In this document: positions 42,205-52,543 of the stretch, piece by piece
How positions within the stretch are numbered: the stretch's first letter is position 1
Layout of the letters: each line of letters opens with the position of its first letter
DNA from: Fragum whitleyi
Taxonomy: Eukaryota > Mollusca > Bivalvia > Cardiida > Cardiidae
DNA: 64,000 nucleotides
Assembly: GCA_948146395.1 (NCBI GenBank)
Contig: OX411543.1
Location: 21,430,026 to 21,494,025, forward strand
Direction: 5' to 3'
Notes under the pieces: model-generated
The model's database searches: none
What the model was told of the DNA's origin: nothing
Seen by the model: the letters and a program-made list of their open reading frames with translations, nothing else
Made by a program: the position numbers and the translations under genes

Positions 42205-43934
42205 TATCGACAGCTTAACGGTCTGGGGGATACCATGCCGATGATACCCGATAAAATTACAAACGGAAGTTTACACTAGTTTATTTCGGGGATACCCTAT
42301 AACGTGACGTCATTGGAGAGAGGTATCCGATACCATATTTCTGATAATAACTATCTCATCGCGCCGGTGTGTGGCGGGTGTTATCGACATGATTCGGCAA
42401 TTATCGACAGGTCGATTATTTTTTCAACTTCAAGACAAAAGTTTGGCCTAAATTGGTTGTAAACAATTCACGAGAATGACAAGGCCGCTTACCTACATTT
42501 AGAATTATTCCCTTTTAGCTTACGCACCAATCTAAATCAAATCACAGCTATCTGGAGCATTCTCCATCGCGAAACATCAGTTGATGACCGGGTCGCGCTT
42601 ACATTCGGACATACGGGCGAACTGACTACCAGACAGATGGATGAATTGAATATGAAGAGTTTGCGTCCAAGGGACATTACCTTAAAGATGAAAATAAATT
42701 GCAATTCTCCGAGCGAATAAACTCAATTATCCCTTCCGGGTGTTAATATCGGCCATTTTTGGGAGTGATTTTCGGTTTTATGACTGTCTAAAAAAAGGAC
42801 ACTCGACACAAAATCAATCTCAAAATCTATCAATTTTGGTCGGAACATGAATGCCACCAATCAAATTACCTAATTTCAATTTATCTAAATAAAATAAATG
42901 ATTACTTATCACGATTTCTTAATTTTCAGAGTTTAAATTAGGCTGATTTTCCATCCGCGAAATCGCATTTTTTAGAATAAGGAGTTTACCACGGACCCTT
43001 AATATACGTATATTGGCAGTCCCTGAGGAGACATAGCTCCCCTTCGAAAATCGTTTGCATTCTTTATCGTAGAAAAGTTCCTAAAACGTAACTTCAAAAT
43101 GTCATTGAATTGATTATATTTTTAATGCCTTAAATTTCGAAAGTCAAGGCTTACATTAAGTTTTAAGATCAAATTCCACGTAAGGTATGGTGTTCTCTTC
43201 CATGTCTCAAATAACTTACTTCAAATATTAAACAATATCCGAGCCAAAACATCCAAGCGATAAAGACACAAAAAATCATAAACTTTCTTGTGTAACTCCT
43301 ATTTAATATGACATCACTCAGTCTCTTTAAATTTAGTTCCCGATGGACTTCAAAGAAGCCGCCATAAACTTGGCTTGTCCGGGTCGACCCAACCCGGCTT
43401 TGTGAGGAATAACACACTGGCTTTACCCGCGTGTCTTTGTCGGATTACTCAATAAAACAATTCATGGATTTAAACCTCTTTAACCAGGTAATTTATTTTG
43501 AATCCTTCTGTCCTCGTTCATCAAAAGCGAAACACTAAGTCTTGATTAATTGGAAACCTTGGAGCTTGGTTTATTTTCAAATGATCTTCAAATAATTTTA
43601 GTTTCCTAGTAACTAAGCAACCAAACAAACAAATAACTTACCTAATAATTGCGCATCGGGTCTGAAAATTTGAATTTATTCACGATTTGATGACCTGTGG
43701 TTTTGATCACGGTTGACTTTGTACAGGCAAATTTCCGAATTTAAGCATCTCTTCACATTTTCAACATGTCACAAAAGTGAAGCCTGATTACCCCTATCCC
43801 GACCTTCTTATTGGCATGTGATTATTGTAATACTCTCTCCGTGGTTTAATTGCACTTTTACGGTAAGTTCGAACCATTAAAAGATCGAATACGTCTATGC
43901 GAATGAAGGTTAATTGACGAAAATCAGATCGTTT
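42205..43934. other. Unique left body of the 3.5 kb transposon
   Basis: No transposase motif recognised in six frames. Notable are the GATACCC-type motifs (42230-42330), GACGTCA at 42307, and the palindrome AATATACGTATATT at about 43001-43014. Confidence 0.5.
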
Positions 43935-43980
43935 TTAGCTCCACTGGCTGAAAGCCACTGGGGCTATTGTCATGGCGTTG

Positions 43981-44010
43981 TGTCCGTCCGTCCGTGCGTC
44001 CGTCCGTCAG
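43981..44010. repeat. TCCG microsatellite
   Basis: GTCCGTCCGTCCGTGCGTCC-type repeats. Confidence 0.9.
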
Positions 44011-44757
44011 GTCGTAAACTTTTTTCTTTAAAAATCTTCTCCTCAGAAACTACTGGATGGATTTCAACCAAACTTCACAGGAATGATCCTTGGGTGACCC
44101 TCTTTCAAAGTTGTTCAAGAAATTTTGATCCAATGAAAAACATGGATTTAATGGGCGTGGCTAATTTCCAAATATGGTAAAAAGTGACTTTTCTCAGGTT
44201 CTTATGGATGGATATCAACCAAATTTTACATGAATGATCCTTGGGTAACCCTTTATCAGTATACCAAAAATTATTGTGATCGGATGAAAAATATGTATTT
44301 TATGGGCAGAGGTCATTTCTCTATATGTTATATAGTGGAAACTTTGAAAATCATTTTCTCAGAATCTAAGTGATAGATATCAACCAAATTTGACATGAAG
44401 GATCCTTGGGTGCCCCTTTATCAGTCTATTAAAAATTATTGTGATCGGATGGAAAATATGCATTTTACAGGCGGAGGTCATTTCTCTATATGTTATATAG
44501 TGGAAACTTTGAAAATCATTTTCTCAGAATGTAACTCACGGATATCAACCAAATTTCATTGGAATGATCCTTGAGTGACCCTTTATCAGTGTACAAAAAA
44601 TCATTGTGATCGGATGGAAAATATGCATTTTATGGGCAGAGGTAATTTCTCTATATGTTATATAGTGGAAACTTTGAAAATCGTTTTCTCAGAATGTAAT
44701 TGATGGATATCAACCAAACTTCATAAGTATAATCCTTGGGTGATCCATTATCATGCA

Positions 44758-45032
44758 GCCGCCACCACAGCGCAGTTGGTTAGGCATAAGACTTCCAATC
44801 TGGAAGTCGTGGGTTCGATCCCCGGTGGCGGCTAATATCCTTTCCGACGTTTGTCTTTCACCAATGGGTAGATAATCGTAAACCTATGTGAAATAGCAGT
44901 CGGAGGCTAGGAAAGGGTGTAATGGTAGTACAGGTGAAAGAAATACCAGGAATCCATTGTTAGGTGCTCCGGCCGCTGCGATATAACTGAAATAATGTTG
45001 AAAGCGGCGTAAAACCCCATTCAATCAATCAA
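44758..45032 (+). mobile_element. tRNA-derived SINE (family S), best-preserved copy with 16 bp target duplication
   Basis: The head has cloverleaf-like acceptor arms GCCGCCAC/GTGGCGGC, A box CAGCGCAGTTGG and B box GGTTCGATCCC. The body and 3' end TTCAATCAATCAA match other copies. CCATTATCATGCAGCC occurs on both sides (44745-44760 and 45033-45048), the signature of LINE-driven insertion. tRNA search programs may report the head as a tRNA gene. Confidence 0.92.
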
Positions 45033-45881
45033 CCATTATCATGCAGCCAAAAATTATTGTCATTGGATGAAAAATATGTCTTTTATGGGCGGGGGTCATT
45101 TCTCTATATATTATAATAGTGGAAACTTTGAAAATCATTTCAACATCAGTAGAACCAAAAATATCTAAAAATCTAGTCGAAACTTAGATTTGCTATTACA
45201 AGAAATTAAAGCCTGTGGAGCGACACAAGCCATTCATGGCTTTCTAGTGATTTATTTATAGGTATGTCGATAAATGCCGATCACTTCAATTTTTGTCGCC
45301 ATATATCGACACAGCGCTAATTGGGATTATGGCGAACATATTACGCTCGGTTTAGGGTTGTGGAGCACTATACAATGCATATTTGGTGTTTTAATCTATT
45401 TTTAGATAAATGCAGTGAAGTACGATTTCAAGCTGGTGTTGTACAAAAATAGTACCCTCCTTATCTATCAAATTAACGGAGCGCAAATTCAGAGAGAAAA
45501 ATTTTAACTTTCATTTTATTTTCACGGAAGATATCTTTTGGCGACTCTTTCAGCACTAATTGGAAGTTGAGATGATATTTTATGCCATATGTACTAAAAC
45601 TGATCATATTTCGAAGAAATGGAGGTCAAATTTAAAACATGACGATAACTACCGAAGGTCGCTGATACCCGACGTTGCTCTATTAGATATTTTTTTGAAA
45701 AAGTTTAAAATGAGTCCTATGTTGTTAAAACTAATTAGAATCGTCTCATTGAGACGACTCGTTTGAGTTTTAACAGCATAGCATTATTGACAAATGCAAA
45801 AAAATCATTTAGATTCATTCAAAATAATGTTTCTCACTTGTAAAAAAAAAATGTACTAAGTGACTGTTCTATTTAACATCC

Positions 45882-45938
45882 ACTTTTTGTGGTCCCTTTA
45901 GTGGTCTCTACTTTTTGTGGTCCCTTTAGTGGTCTCTA
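45882..45938 (+). repeat. 28 bp tandem duplication
   Basis: ACTTTTTGTGGTCCCTTTAG then TGGTCTCT occurs twice in direct succession within the right arm of the family-E element. Confidence 0.85.
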
Positions 45939-45955
45939 ATACAGATTTTACTGTA

Positions 45956-46453
45956 TAATTGAATTATTTGATTCTAAATTCCTAAAAACACTTCTTCCAT
46001 TTACTGAGCACAAACATGAGTTCATGAAGGAATGAGACAGGTAATTATTTACCTGTTTTTGAGGTATTTCAAAATTCATTGATGAATTTATTAAAACTGA
46101 CAGCCTGTGTTTTTGATGTCTGAAAAATTACAAGGTTTTGATGCATGCTGTTTTGGCAGGGGTGTTCCATTTAAAGCATGTTGATTGTAACAGAGTCACT
46201 TCCTGTAGAATTGAGATTTCTTTGATTTAAATTTTTTGTAGCCTTTGCTCTATTTTGAGTCTCAAAGAAAGGTCTTTATTCTATGACTAAGATTTAAATT
46301 AAAGTTGTGCCTTAAATGAAATTCGGCATATTAGAAATTGGAAATATACAATCCGAGTTAATTTTTATTCTTTACAAAGGTCAGTGATGGAATCAATTTT
46401 TATGATCCCTAGTTTGAAATATTTCAAGAATGCATGAAGTAATTGTATGCAAC
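45956..46453. other. No gene recognised
   Basis: Nothing identified. Confidence 0.4.
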
Positions 46454-46645
46454 AGAGGTATAGATAAAAAGGGGTAAAGCCAGTCTAAAATCTTTTTTTC
46501 TTTATTAAACCCTATGGTGTGGGTACTCATTGGAATTGTCTCAACAAGACAATTCCAATGAGTACCAATTAACAACATTGGTTTTATGCTATTATTATCG
46601 AAATAATTTGTTCTAAAATTCAAAATACCCCTACTATCTAATGCC
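46454..46645. mobile_element. Family-C palindromic MITE
   Basis: AGAGGTATAGATAAAAAGGGG left. Palindrome GGTACTCATTGGAATTGTCT with mirror AGACAATTCCAATGAGTACC at about 46520-46565. Right arm ATACCCCTACTATCTAATGC is eroded. Confidence 0.75.
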
Positions 46646-47231
46646 TTGTAAGACTCTTCAAAATGTCTTGATATCACCCCTTGTATATTGAAGTGAATGA
46701 CATAAGCTAAAATCATTAAGAAATGATTTAATGGCTAATAACCCACAGTCAGTAATAACCCCATAAGAATGATTTATGCTTATCAATTACCTCATATATA
46801 CATTAATGTTGCTTCAATTGGACAGTTGGACATTGGACTTTAAAATAAATCATAGAAAATTTTGTAATATAAAGGCTCTAAATTTCAGCATAAAACAACA
46901 GAATAATAGACACACTTATCATAAATTCTGGGTGATTGTCCACTTAAATCATCAATTTCTCTCAATAAATCTTCAGTACTTCATAAAGACTTCAGATGAA
47001 AATTGTTTTTATCTCTCCTAGTTTTTGAAGTCCCTGAAGTGATGGACAATAGGAGATTTAGTGGTTTCATCTCTTACTTTGATTAATATTTGAGATAAAA
47101 ACATGTATGGTTTATAAAATTCCATTTAACAAGAAGAAAAAATCAGATGCCTTGTTTTATAGTTTACTACAGAACAATGATTAGCTCTTAATTCTTTGCA
47201 ATGCTTCAAGGAAATTGAAAATAAAAATAAT
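46646..47231. other. No gene recognised
   Basis: An 81-codon frame at 46776-47021 has no domain. Confidence 0.4.
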
Positions 47232-47450
47232 GAGCCTGTGTGTGACATTTACAACAAATTCATGTGTGCGTGATGGAAAGACGTTGAGTAGCCTAGACAC
47301 TCACCCAGTGCATTGCAATTAATTTTGGATTGTGAATGGCATTATTAGGTCTATAGTCATCTATTGAGCACATAGTTAAGACTCTGATCAGACTGTGCGT
47401 CCGCAAAGACTGATCTGAGTCTCAATGTTGTGGCAAATCCATTTCTCTGA
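47232..47450. mobile_element. Family-D MITE (diverged)
   Basis: GAGCCTGTGTGTGACATTTACAACAAATTC left. AGACTCTGATCAGACTGTGC and AAAGACTGATCTGAGTCT form the inner hairpin, and the right end is mutated. Confidence 0.6.
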
Positions 47451-48192
47451 ATGTTTTTTTAATCTGAATGAAAAATAAAGTTACAAGCATTCATTTCATC
47501 CAAGTTAACTTCTGAGGTCTGTATACATACTGAAAGCTAGTTGCATTATTCAAATGAATAAGGTAATTTTGATGTACAACAGACCCCCATAATTATTCAA
47601 AAACTGTATGAAATGTGTTGTTTTGAAATGACAGCTTGGTGAATGAGCAAGAATGTACACCAAGAATTTAATGAGAATGCAAGGATTTCTTTTTTCAATA
47701 CAAATGAAATTTTATGCATGAAAGGAATATTTAAAGACAATTGGAAAATGAAAGAAAGAATTGTTAGACCAAGTTATAGTTTGATTTAATTTTTTTCTCA
47801 AAATGGCAATGAATTATCAGAGCTTTATCATTATTAAGGTATATTACCATTTAAGTTTATGCGGTGTAAAAGCAAAATTGACAGAGTAACAATTAAAAAC
47901 TTTTAAATTGTACATACAATAGGTTTTCCCAGTTTCCCATTGTGCTTTAAGAATGTTTTCATGTATCAATTTTAATGAGGGTGAATGGGCTCTTGGGTTT
48001 CACAAGCTGATCAACAGGTTTATAGTAATCTGTACACCCCAAATGAAATTGGAGCCCCCAAATAGTGAAACTTTGTGAATGCATTAATGCTAAACCCATA
48101 TTTTAACCCCTTTTCCCAACCATTCCAACTTTCATTTCATGTTGAAAGAGAGAAACTTGATGCTGCTACAGCACAGCTATTAGTTTTTGTTT
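47451..48192. other. No gene recognised
   Basis: AT-rich. No signal. Confidence 0.4.
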
Positions 48193-48375
48193 TAAACCTT
48201 ATATTTCATGCTGAATAAAATTCTCTTTAAAATTACACTATAATCAAAGTTCTGAAGGCTCTGAAAGATGAAATTGTATGGTGATGTATCTCTTGAAAAT
48301 TTAGTCTATAAATAGTTCTTTATCAAACAATACAAACAGGTGGTGTAGAATAAGATCAGACTGCTCATTCCATTT
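48193..48375 (+). mobile_element. Family-B MITE, left part
   Basis: AAACCTTATATTTCATGCTGAATAAA, AATCAAAGTTCTGAAGGCT and AACAGGTGGTGTAGAATAAG, ATCAGACTGC match the family-B left half. Cut off at the SINE start. Confidence 0.5.
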
Positions 48376-48442
48376 AAAGGTGCGAGTCAGAATGTTATTC
48401 TAGAGGTCCCGTGTTAGTTCCCTGATGGTGGCACCCATTTTT

Positions 48443-49822
48443 TAGCTCACCTGAGCACATCGTGCTCAAGGTGAGCTTTTGTGATCATTGAATGTCCGTC
48501 GTCTGTCGTGCGTCGTGTGTCGTCTGTCGTGTGTCGTCTGTCGTCCGTCGTCCGGCGTCAACAATCTTAGTGTTTACACTCTAGAGGCCACAAATATGGC
48601 CCAATCTTCATGAAACTTGGTCAGAATGTTGGCCAGGTCACAAGGATGAACCCTATTGAAAATGGGAAGGATACGTGCCATATCACGTGAAAATGGGCCT
48701 TAATGACAATTTTTTTGTTAACTCTCTAGAGGCCACAAATATTGCCCAATCTTCAAGAAACTTGGTCAGAATGTTGGCCAGGTAACAAGGATTAACCATA
48801 TTGAAAATGGGAATGATCCATGCCATATCACGGGAAAAGGGGCCTTAATGACAATTTTCTTGTTTACACTCTAGAGGCCACAAATACTGTCCAATCTTTA
48901 TGAAATTTGGTCAAAAGGTTAGCTAAGCCACAAGGATGATCCCTATCGAAAATTGGAAGGATCCGTGCCATATCACGGGAAAAGGGGCCTTAATGACAAT
49001 TTTCTTGTTTACACTCTAGAGGCCACAAATATGGCCCAATTTTCAAGAAACTTGGTCAGAATGTTGGCCAGGTCACAAGGATGAACCCTTTTGAAAATTG
49101 GAAGGATCCGTGCCATATCACGGGAAAAGGGGCCTTAATAACAATATTCTTGTTTACACTCTAGAGGCCACAAATATGGACCAATCTTCATGAAACTTGG
49201 TCAGAATGTTTGCCAAGCCACAAGGATGATCCCTAATGAAAATGGGAAGGATCTGTGCCATTTCACAGGAAAAGGGGCCTAAATGACAATTTTTTGTTTA
49301 CACTCTAGATACCACAAATATGGCCCAATCTTTATGAAATTTGGTCAAAAGGTTGGCTAAGCCACAAGGATGATCCCTATCGAAAATGGGAAGGATCTGT
49401 GCCATATCATGGGAAAAGGGGCCTTAATGACAATTTTCTTGTTTACACTCTAGAGGCCACAAATATAGTCCAATCTTCATGAAACAAGATCAGCATAATG
49501 GCTAGGTCACAAGGATGAACCCTATTTAAAATTGGAAAGATCCATGTCATATCACGGGAAAAGGGGCCTAAATGACTATTTTAACTTTAGAGGACACAAA
49601 TATCGCCCAATCTTTATGAAACTTGGGCAGAATGTTGGCCAGGTCACATGAAACTTGTTTAGAAAAGGATAGAAATTTATGCAGCGATCATAGAAATAGA
49701 GTTATGTTTTTCTTTGAAAAATTTAATGATCATTTAATGATCTTTCAAGTACTTAATTTTGCTTAGGGAGAAGTCAAGGAGACGAAGGTGAGCGATATAG
49801 GACCATCATGGTCCTCTTGTTT
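48443..49822 (+). mobile_element. Pearl-like element with eight 145 bp tandem units (TTAGCTCACCTGAGCAC type)
   Basis: The 5' hairpin AGCTCACCTGAGCAC/GTGCTCAAGGTGAGCT spans 48444-48477; the GTCGTCTGTCGT microsatellite is at 48494-48560. Tandem units begin near 48572, 48717, 48862, 49007, 49152, 49296, 49441 and about 49581, each with CTCTAGAGGCCACAAATA, GAAACTTGGTCAGAATGTTG and CCATATCACGGGAAAA. The end is GGTGAGCGATATAGGACCAT then GGTCCTCTTGT. No protein is encoded. Inserted in an older SINE. Confidence 0.9.
48494..48560. repeat. GTCGTCTGTCGT microsatellite
   Basis: Degenerate GTCGTC/GTCGTG units inside the pearl-like element. Confidence 0.9.
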
Positions 49823-50079
49823 TTATTATTTGTCTCTCACCATTGTAGACCTATGTGAGATAGCAGCTGGAGGCTAGGAAAGATTGTGACATTAGTAATG
49901 GTGTGAGAAATACCAGGAATCCATTGATAGGTGCTCCAGCCGCTGAAATATAACTGAAAGATTGTTGAAAGCGGTGTAAAAGCCGCAACCAAACGAACAA
50001 ATCCACTATAAGGTTTTCAAGCTACCACCCATTTGCAGGAGACAGTTGTTGGTAAACATTATTCACCATAACTAGGGAT

Positions 50080-50140
50080 CAAAACAGGGACCTCATTACT
50101 GAAAGTCTTAAATGCTACAAGCTGCTTTAGCAAGTACATG
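50080..50140 (-). repeat. Possible tRNA-like SINE head fragment
   Basis: On the minus strand GCTAAAGCAGCTTGTAGC and GTCCCTGTTTTGATCCCTAG resemble A- and B-box regions. Too degenerate for certainty. Confidence 0.3.
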
Positions 50141-50149
50141 AGTGCCTAG

Positions 50150-50362
50150 TGTAACGAACATCCTTTGCAACTATTTGTCTCCCACCAATGGTTTATAATC
50201 GTAGACTTACATGAGATAGCAGCTGGAGGCTAGGGAAGGTTGTAATGGTAGTACTGGTAGTGCTGATGTGAGAAATACCAGGAATCCATTGTAAGGTGCT
50301 CCAGCCACCGGAATATAACTGAAAGATTGTCGAAAGCGGTGTTAAACCCATTCAAACGAAGC
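50150..50362 (+). mobile_element. tRNA-derived SINE (family S), 5' truncated
   Basis: Starts at ACATCCTTTGCAACTATTTG and keeps the full body (CTCCCACCAATGG, GAGATAGCAGCTGGAGGCTA, AATACCAGGAATCCATTG, GTGCTCCAGCCACC, CATTCAAACGAA). Contains a short duplicated GTACTGGTAGTGCTG. Confidence 0.8.
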
Positions 50363-50427
50363 AGTGTAATGGCATGGAATCAGACCATATACTGTTGGTT
50401 AATATTATAGCCAGGACCCTCTACATC

Positions 50428-50608
50428 AGAGCAACAGATGGAGGGGGTATTTTGGATTTAAAATTAAAAAGAATCATTAATACTTGCAAAAATCCTGTAT
50501 TGTGGGTACTCATTGGAATGGACAATTCCAATGAGTACCCACAATATAGGATTTTATCATGAAATAAAGAATTCAAATTGGCATTACCCCCTTCATATCT
50601 GTACATCT
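50428..50608. mobile_element. Family-C palindromic MITE, full length
   Basis: AGAGCAACAGATGGAGGGGG left and CCCCCTTCATATCTGTACATCT right. Central palindrome GTGGGTACTCATTGGAAT with ATTCCAATGAGTACCCAC mirrored around GGAC. Confidence 0.85.
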
Positions 50609-50799
50609 GGGGACTGTATTAAGGTAGTTTATTCATGATCTTGTTGGATCATCATTCTTTTAACATTAACTTGTAAAAAAGAGTCTCGATTTGACAAGAT
50701 TCATTTGTCTTAGAGACCGTTGATGAGTTGCTGTTGATATTAGTAGCCAGGTGGTTTCAAATTTGAGGTACTTAATTTTGTAGGCATATTCTGTCTTGT

Positions 50800-51055
50800 T
50801 ACCCGAAATGTCATACCGAATCTGGAATATTCCTGCGTTTGCTGAAGGTAAAAACATAGATAAGCCTGTACATATGTGCAGTCGTATCTCTTCGTCATAC
50901 CACCTGGTATTTCCAGTTGAAAAAAGAAAATGAAAAAAAAATAAAAAGAAACACCATAATGTCAAAATGAATACTGACTCACAACAAATGCATCCAGTAC
51001 TGTCAGGACTCTGATTTTACTGCACTAATGTCATGAATTTTATTTAACATGATGA
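50800..51055 (+). mobile_element. Family-B MITE, degraded
   Basis: ACCCGAAATGTCATACCGAA, GGAATATTCCTGCGTTTGCT, CTGTACATATGTGCAGTCGT and ATACCACCTGGTATTTCC appear in family-B order. Ends ATTTTATTTAACATGATGAT; the TTAA sites are not both preserved. Confidence 0.55.
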
Positions 51056-51346
51056 TTGTTTGAATTTTGCAATACTTCACTTCTAACTTTTGAACTGCAG
51101 GTGCTGGATAATCTAAAAAAAATGCAAAAGGGGCATAATTCTTACAAGTTGTCCCCCTTGATAGTCTTGATAGGTCACAATATGGTGAACACACATGCCA
51201 AGTTTCATGAAGTTATCTACAATAACATCAGAGATAAGACCAAGGTTTATGTTTGTCATACCAAAGACAACATCAACTCTAACACCAATGGCAAGGTTAT
51301 AACATTACCTTGCTTTTCTCAAAAAACAGCAGAGCTCTTAAAACTG
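51056..51346. other. No gene recognised
   Basis: A 106-codon plus-strand frame (51056-51376) overlaps sequence similar to 4850-5060 (GTTGTCCC..., TTGATAGTCT, GGTGAACACAC, GCAAAGTTTC-like). The similarity suggests a shared dispersed repeat rather than a gene; no domain was recognised. Confidence 0.4.
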
Positions 51347-51624
51347 TACTGTATTTCTCCTAATAAACACTCTTAGGAGCTATACATAACATGTTTGGGG
51401 AGCTTTTATTTTGTATGCATTTTCTGATTTAAAAATCATTAAAATTGATGTCTTTAAGCCCTTTTCTCTTTAATTTGAGGTGAATTTCCTCCCATATTCG
51501 TTCCAAATTAGTGAAGAAGTCTCAAAAAGATCCTAAAATTTAGGTGTTTGAAGTCAGGTTTCATAGTAAAAAATGTAGGGGTGTTACTATTAAGGAGGGT
51601 GCTATTATCAGAGGAAATACAGTA
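51347..51624. mobile_element. Family-R TA-flanked element
   Basis: TACTGTATTTCTCCTAATAA at the left and AGAGGAAATACAGTA at the right are inverted. Inner ACACTCTTAGGAGC and GGAGGGTGCTATTA arms. 278 bp. TA targets are plausible, hence possibly mariner-like. Confidence 0.7.
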
Positions 51625-51654
51625 CATTTAGCTTCAGATGTGACTTTAATCCCT

Positions 51655-51898
51655 TAGAGTGAATTCCTTTTAGATAAGTCCTGGGTTCAATCGCAGATTA
51701 GGACACTCATTTTCTGACCATTTGCCTCCCACCAATGGGTCGATAATGGTATGCGGGATAGCAGCTGGAGGCTAGAAAATGATGTAATGGTAGTACTGTT
51801 GTGAGAAATGCCAGGAATCCATTTTTAGGTGCTCCAGCTGCTGCGATATAACTGCAAGATTGTTGAAAGCAGTGTAAAACCCCATACAAACAAAGAAA
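51655..51898 (+). mobile_element. tRNA-derived SINE (family S), damaged head
   Basis: GTCCTGGGTTCAATCGCAG retains the B box. The body has CTCCCACCAATGGGTCGATA, GGATAGCAGCTGGAGGCTAG, ATGCCAGGAATCC, GTGCTCCAGCTGCTGCGATA and AAACCCCATACAAAC. Confidence 0.8.
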
Positions 51899-52225
51899 TC
51901 CTTTAGAATAAGAGCTAGACTTACCTGCAACAGGCAGACCAGCGGGTTCTCCCTTTGATCCTGGTAAATGATCCAAAAGGTCTGAAAAGTCATCCCACCT
52001 ACAGAGTTAAAATTGCCTCTCCTGTGAGAAAACATGAAAAATGCATTTGTTATAGTCAATAGGCCCTAATAGCCCTATCTTTTGCCCTTATCCAGTGGGC
52101 CCTAGCAATTTTAGTTATCGAAAATTTTACTTCTATATTTTTATGGTAGGACTCCTGCATTTTGAAAATGACTGTATGTATCATGAATTTCTTGGAATCG
52201 CTTATGTTGAGTAAGCGACACTATC

Positions 52226-52543
52226 TTAACCCTTGTCATGCTGAACTTGAAATATTTCTGCTTTAACAGGAGGTATAGACAAACATCAGCCTGCACATAT
52301 GTGCAGTCTGATCTTAGTTTATACCACCTTAATTTCAATTTTAAACCAGAAAGGTGGAAAACAATGCATTTCCAAAATCAATACATACTCACATTTGCTA
52401 TCTTCCAGTGCTTTTAGCACTCTGATTTTACATTTATTTTGCAAAGAATTCTATTGACCTACAGTTGGTACTTTCAGTGCTTTTTGTCCTTGGATTTTGA
52501 TGCAAATTTTAAGCTAAAATTTATTCAGCATGACAAAGGTTAA
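52226..52543 (+). mobile_element. Family-B piggyBac-like MITE, longest copy
   Basis: TTAACCCTTGTCATGCTGAA left and CAGCATGACAAAGGTTAA right, TTAA at 52226-52229 and 52540-52543. Inner palindrome CTGCACATATGTGCAG at about 52291-52306. At 318 bp it retains a segment (about 52440-52520) shared with 27583-27772 but absent from shorter copies. Confidence 0.85.

Larger units (their letters stand above)
43935..45248 (+). mobile_element. Pearl-like element with 165 bp tandem core (TTTAGCTCCACTGGC type)
   Basis: TTTAGCTCCACTGGCTGAAA start, TCCG microsatellite (43981-44010), tandem units starting near 44191, 44356, 44521 and 44686 (TTCTCAG, TATCAACCAAATTT, TTATTGTGATCGGATG, GGTCATTTCTCTATATG), and end GTGGAGCGAC...CATGGCTTTCTAGTG. 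Interrupted by a SINE at 44758-45032. Longer relative of 17100-17812. Helentron-like, non-autonomous. Confidence 0.85.
42188..45681. mobile_element. 3.5 kb DNA transposon, 17 bp TIRs, 7 bp target duplication, superfamily unassigned
   Basis: AGAGCAACGTCGGGTAT at 42188-42204 is exactly mirrored by ATACCCGACGTTGCTCT at 45665-45681, flanked by ATTAGAT at 42181-42187 and 45682-45688. TATCGACA recurs near the left end (about 42206, 42383, 42402), and TGTCGATA and TATCGACA near the right end (about 45265, 45304). Interior is CpG-richer than the surroundings. It contains a pearl-like element (43935-45248), which in turn holds a SINE. The longest frame in the unique part is about 82 codons, so it looks non-autonomous. 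A 7 bp duplication would fit P-like or a few other groups. Confidence 0.8.
41099..45955 (+). mobile_element. Family-E mariner-like MITE, broken by two insertions
   Basis: Its pieces are 41099-41107, 42079-42187 and 45689-45955. The left piece TACAGTTAA continues after the first insertion as TCTTGCTCAAGCGACAATTC. The middle piece ends at ATTAGAT and resumes after the second insertion. The right piece holds the central palindrome AGAATCGTCTCATTGAGACG and ends ACTGTA. Without insertions it is about 380 bp, like 24354-24716. Confidence 0.85.
48376..50005 (+). mobile_element. tRNA-derived SINE (family S), split by a pearl-like element
   Basis: The damaged head lies at 48376-48441 (TTCTAGAGGTCCCGTGTTAG, CCTGATGGTGGCACCCATTT), and the body resumes at about 49823 with TTATTTGTCTCTCACCATTG, TATGTGAGATAGCAGCTGGA, AATACCAGGAATCCATTG and GTGTAAAAGCCGC. 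The gap is filled exactly by 48443-49822. Joining the pieces restores the normal SINE order. Confidence 0.8.

Noticed and set aside
44758..44835. tRNA gene with good A and B boxes
   Set aside because: It is the 5' head of a complete SINE flanked by a 16 bp target duplication; the same body follows similar heads elsewhere in the window.
48572..49640. CRISPR array or tandem gene array because of regular 145 bp units
   Set aside because: Units are contiguous without unique spacers, non-coding, and bounded by the hairpin and tail of a pearl-like element.
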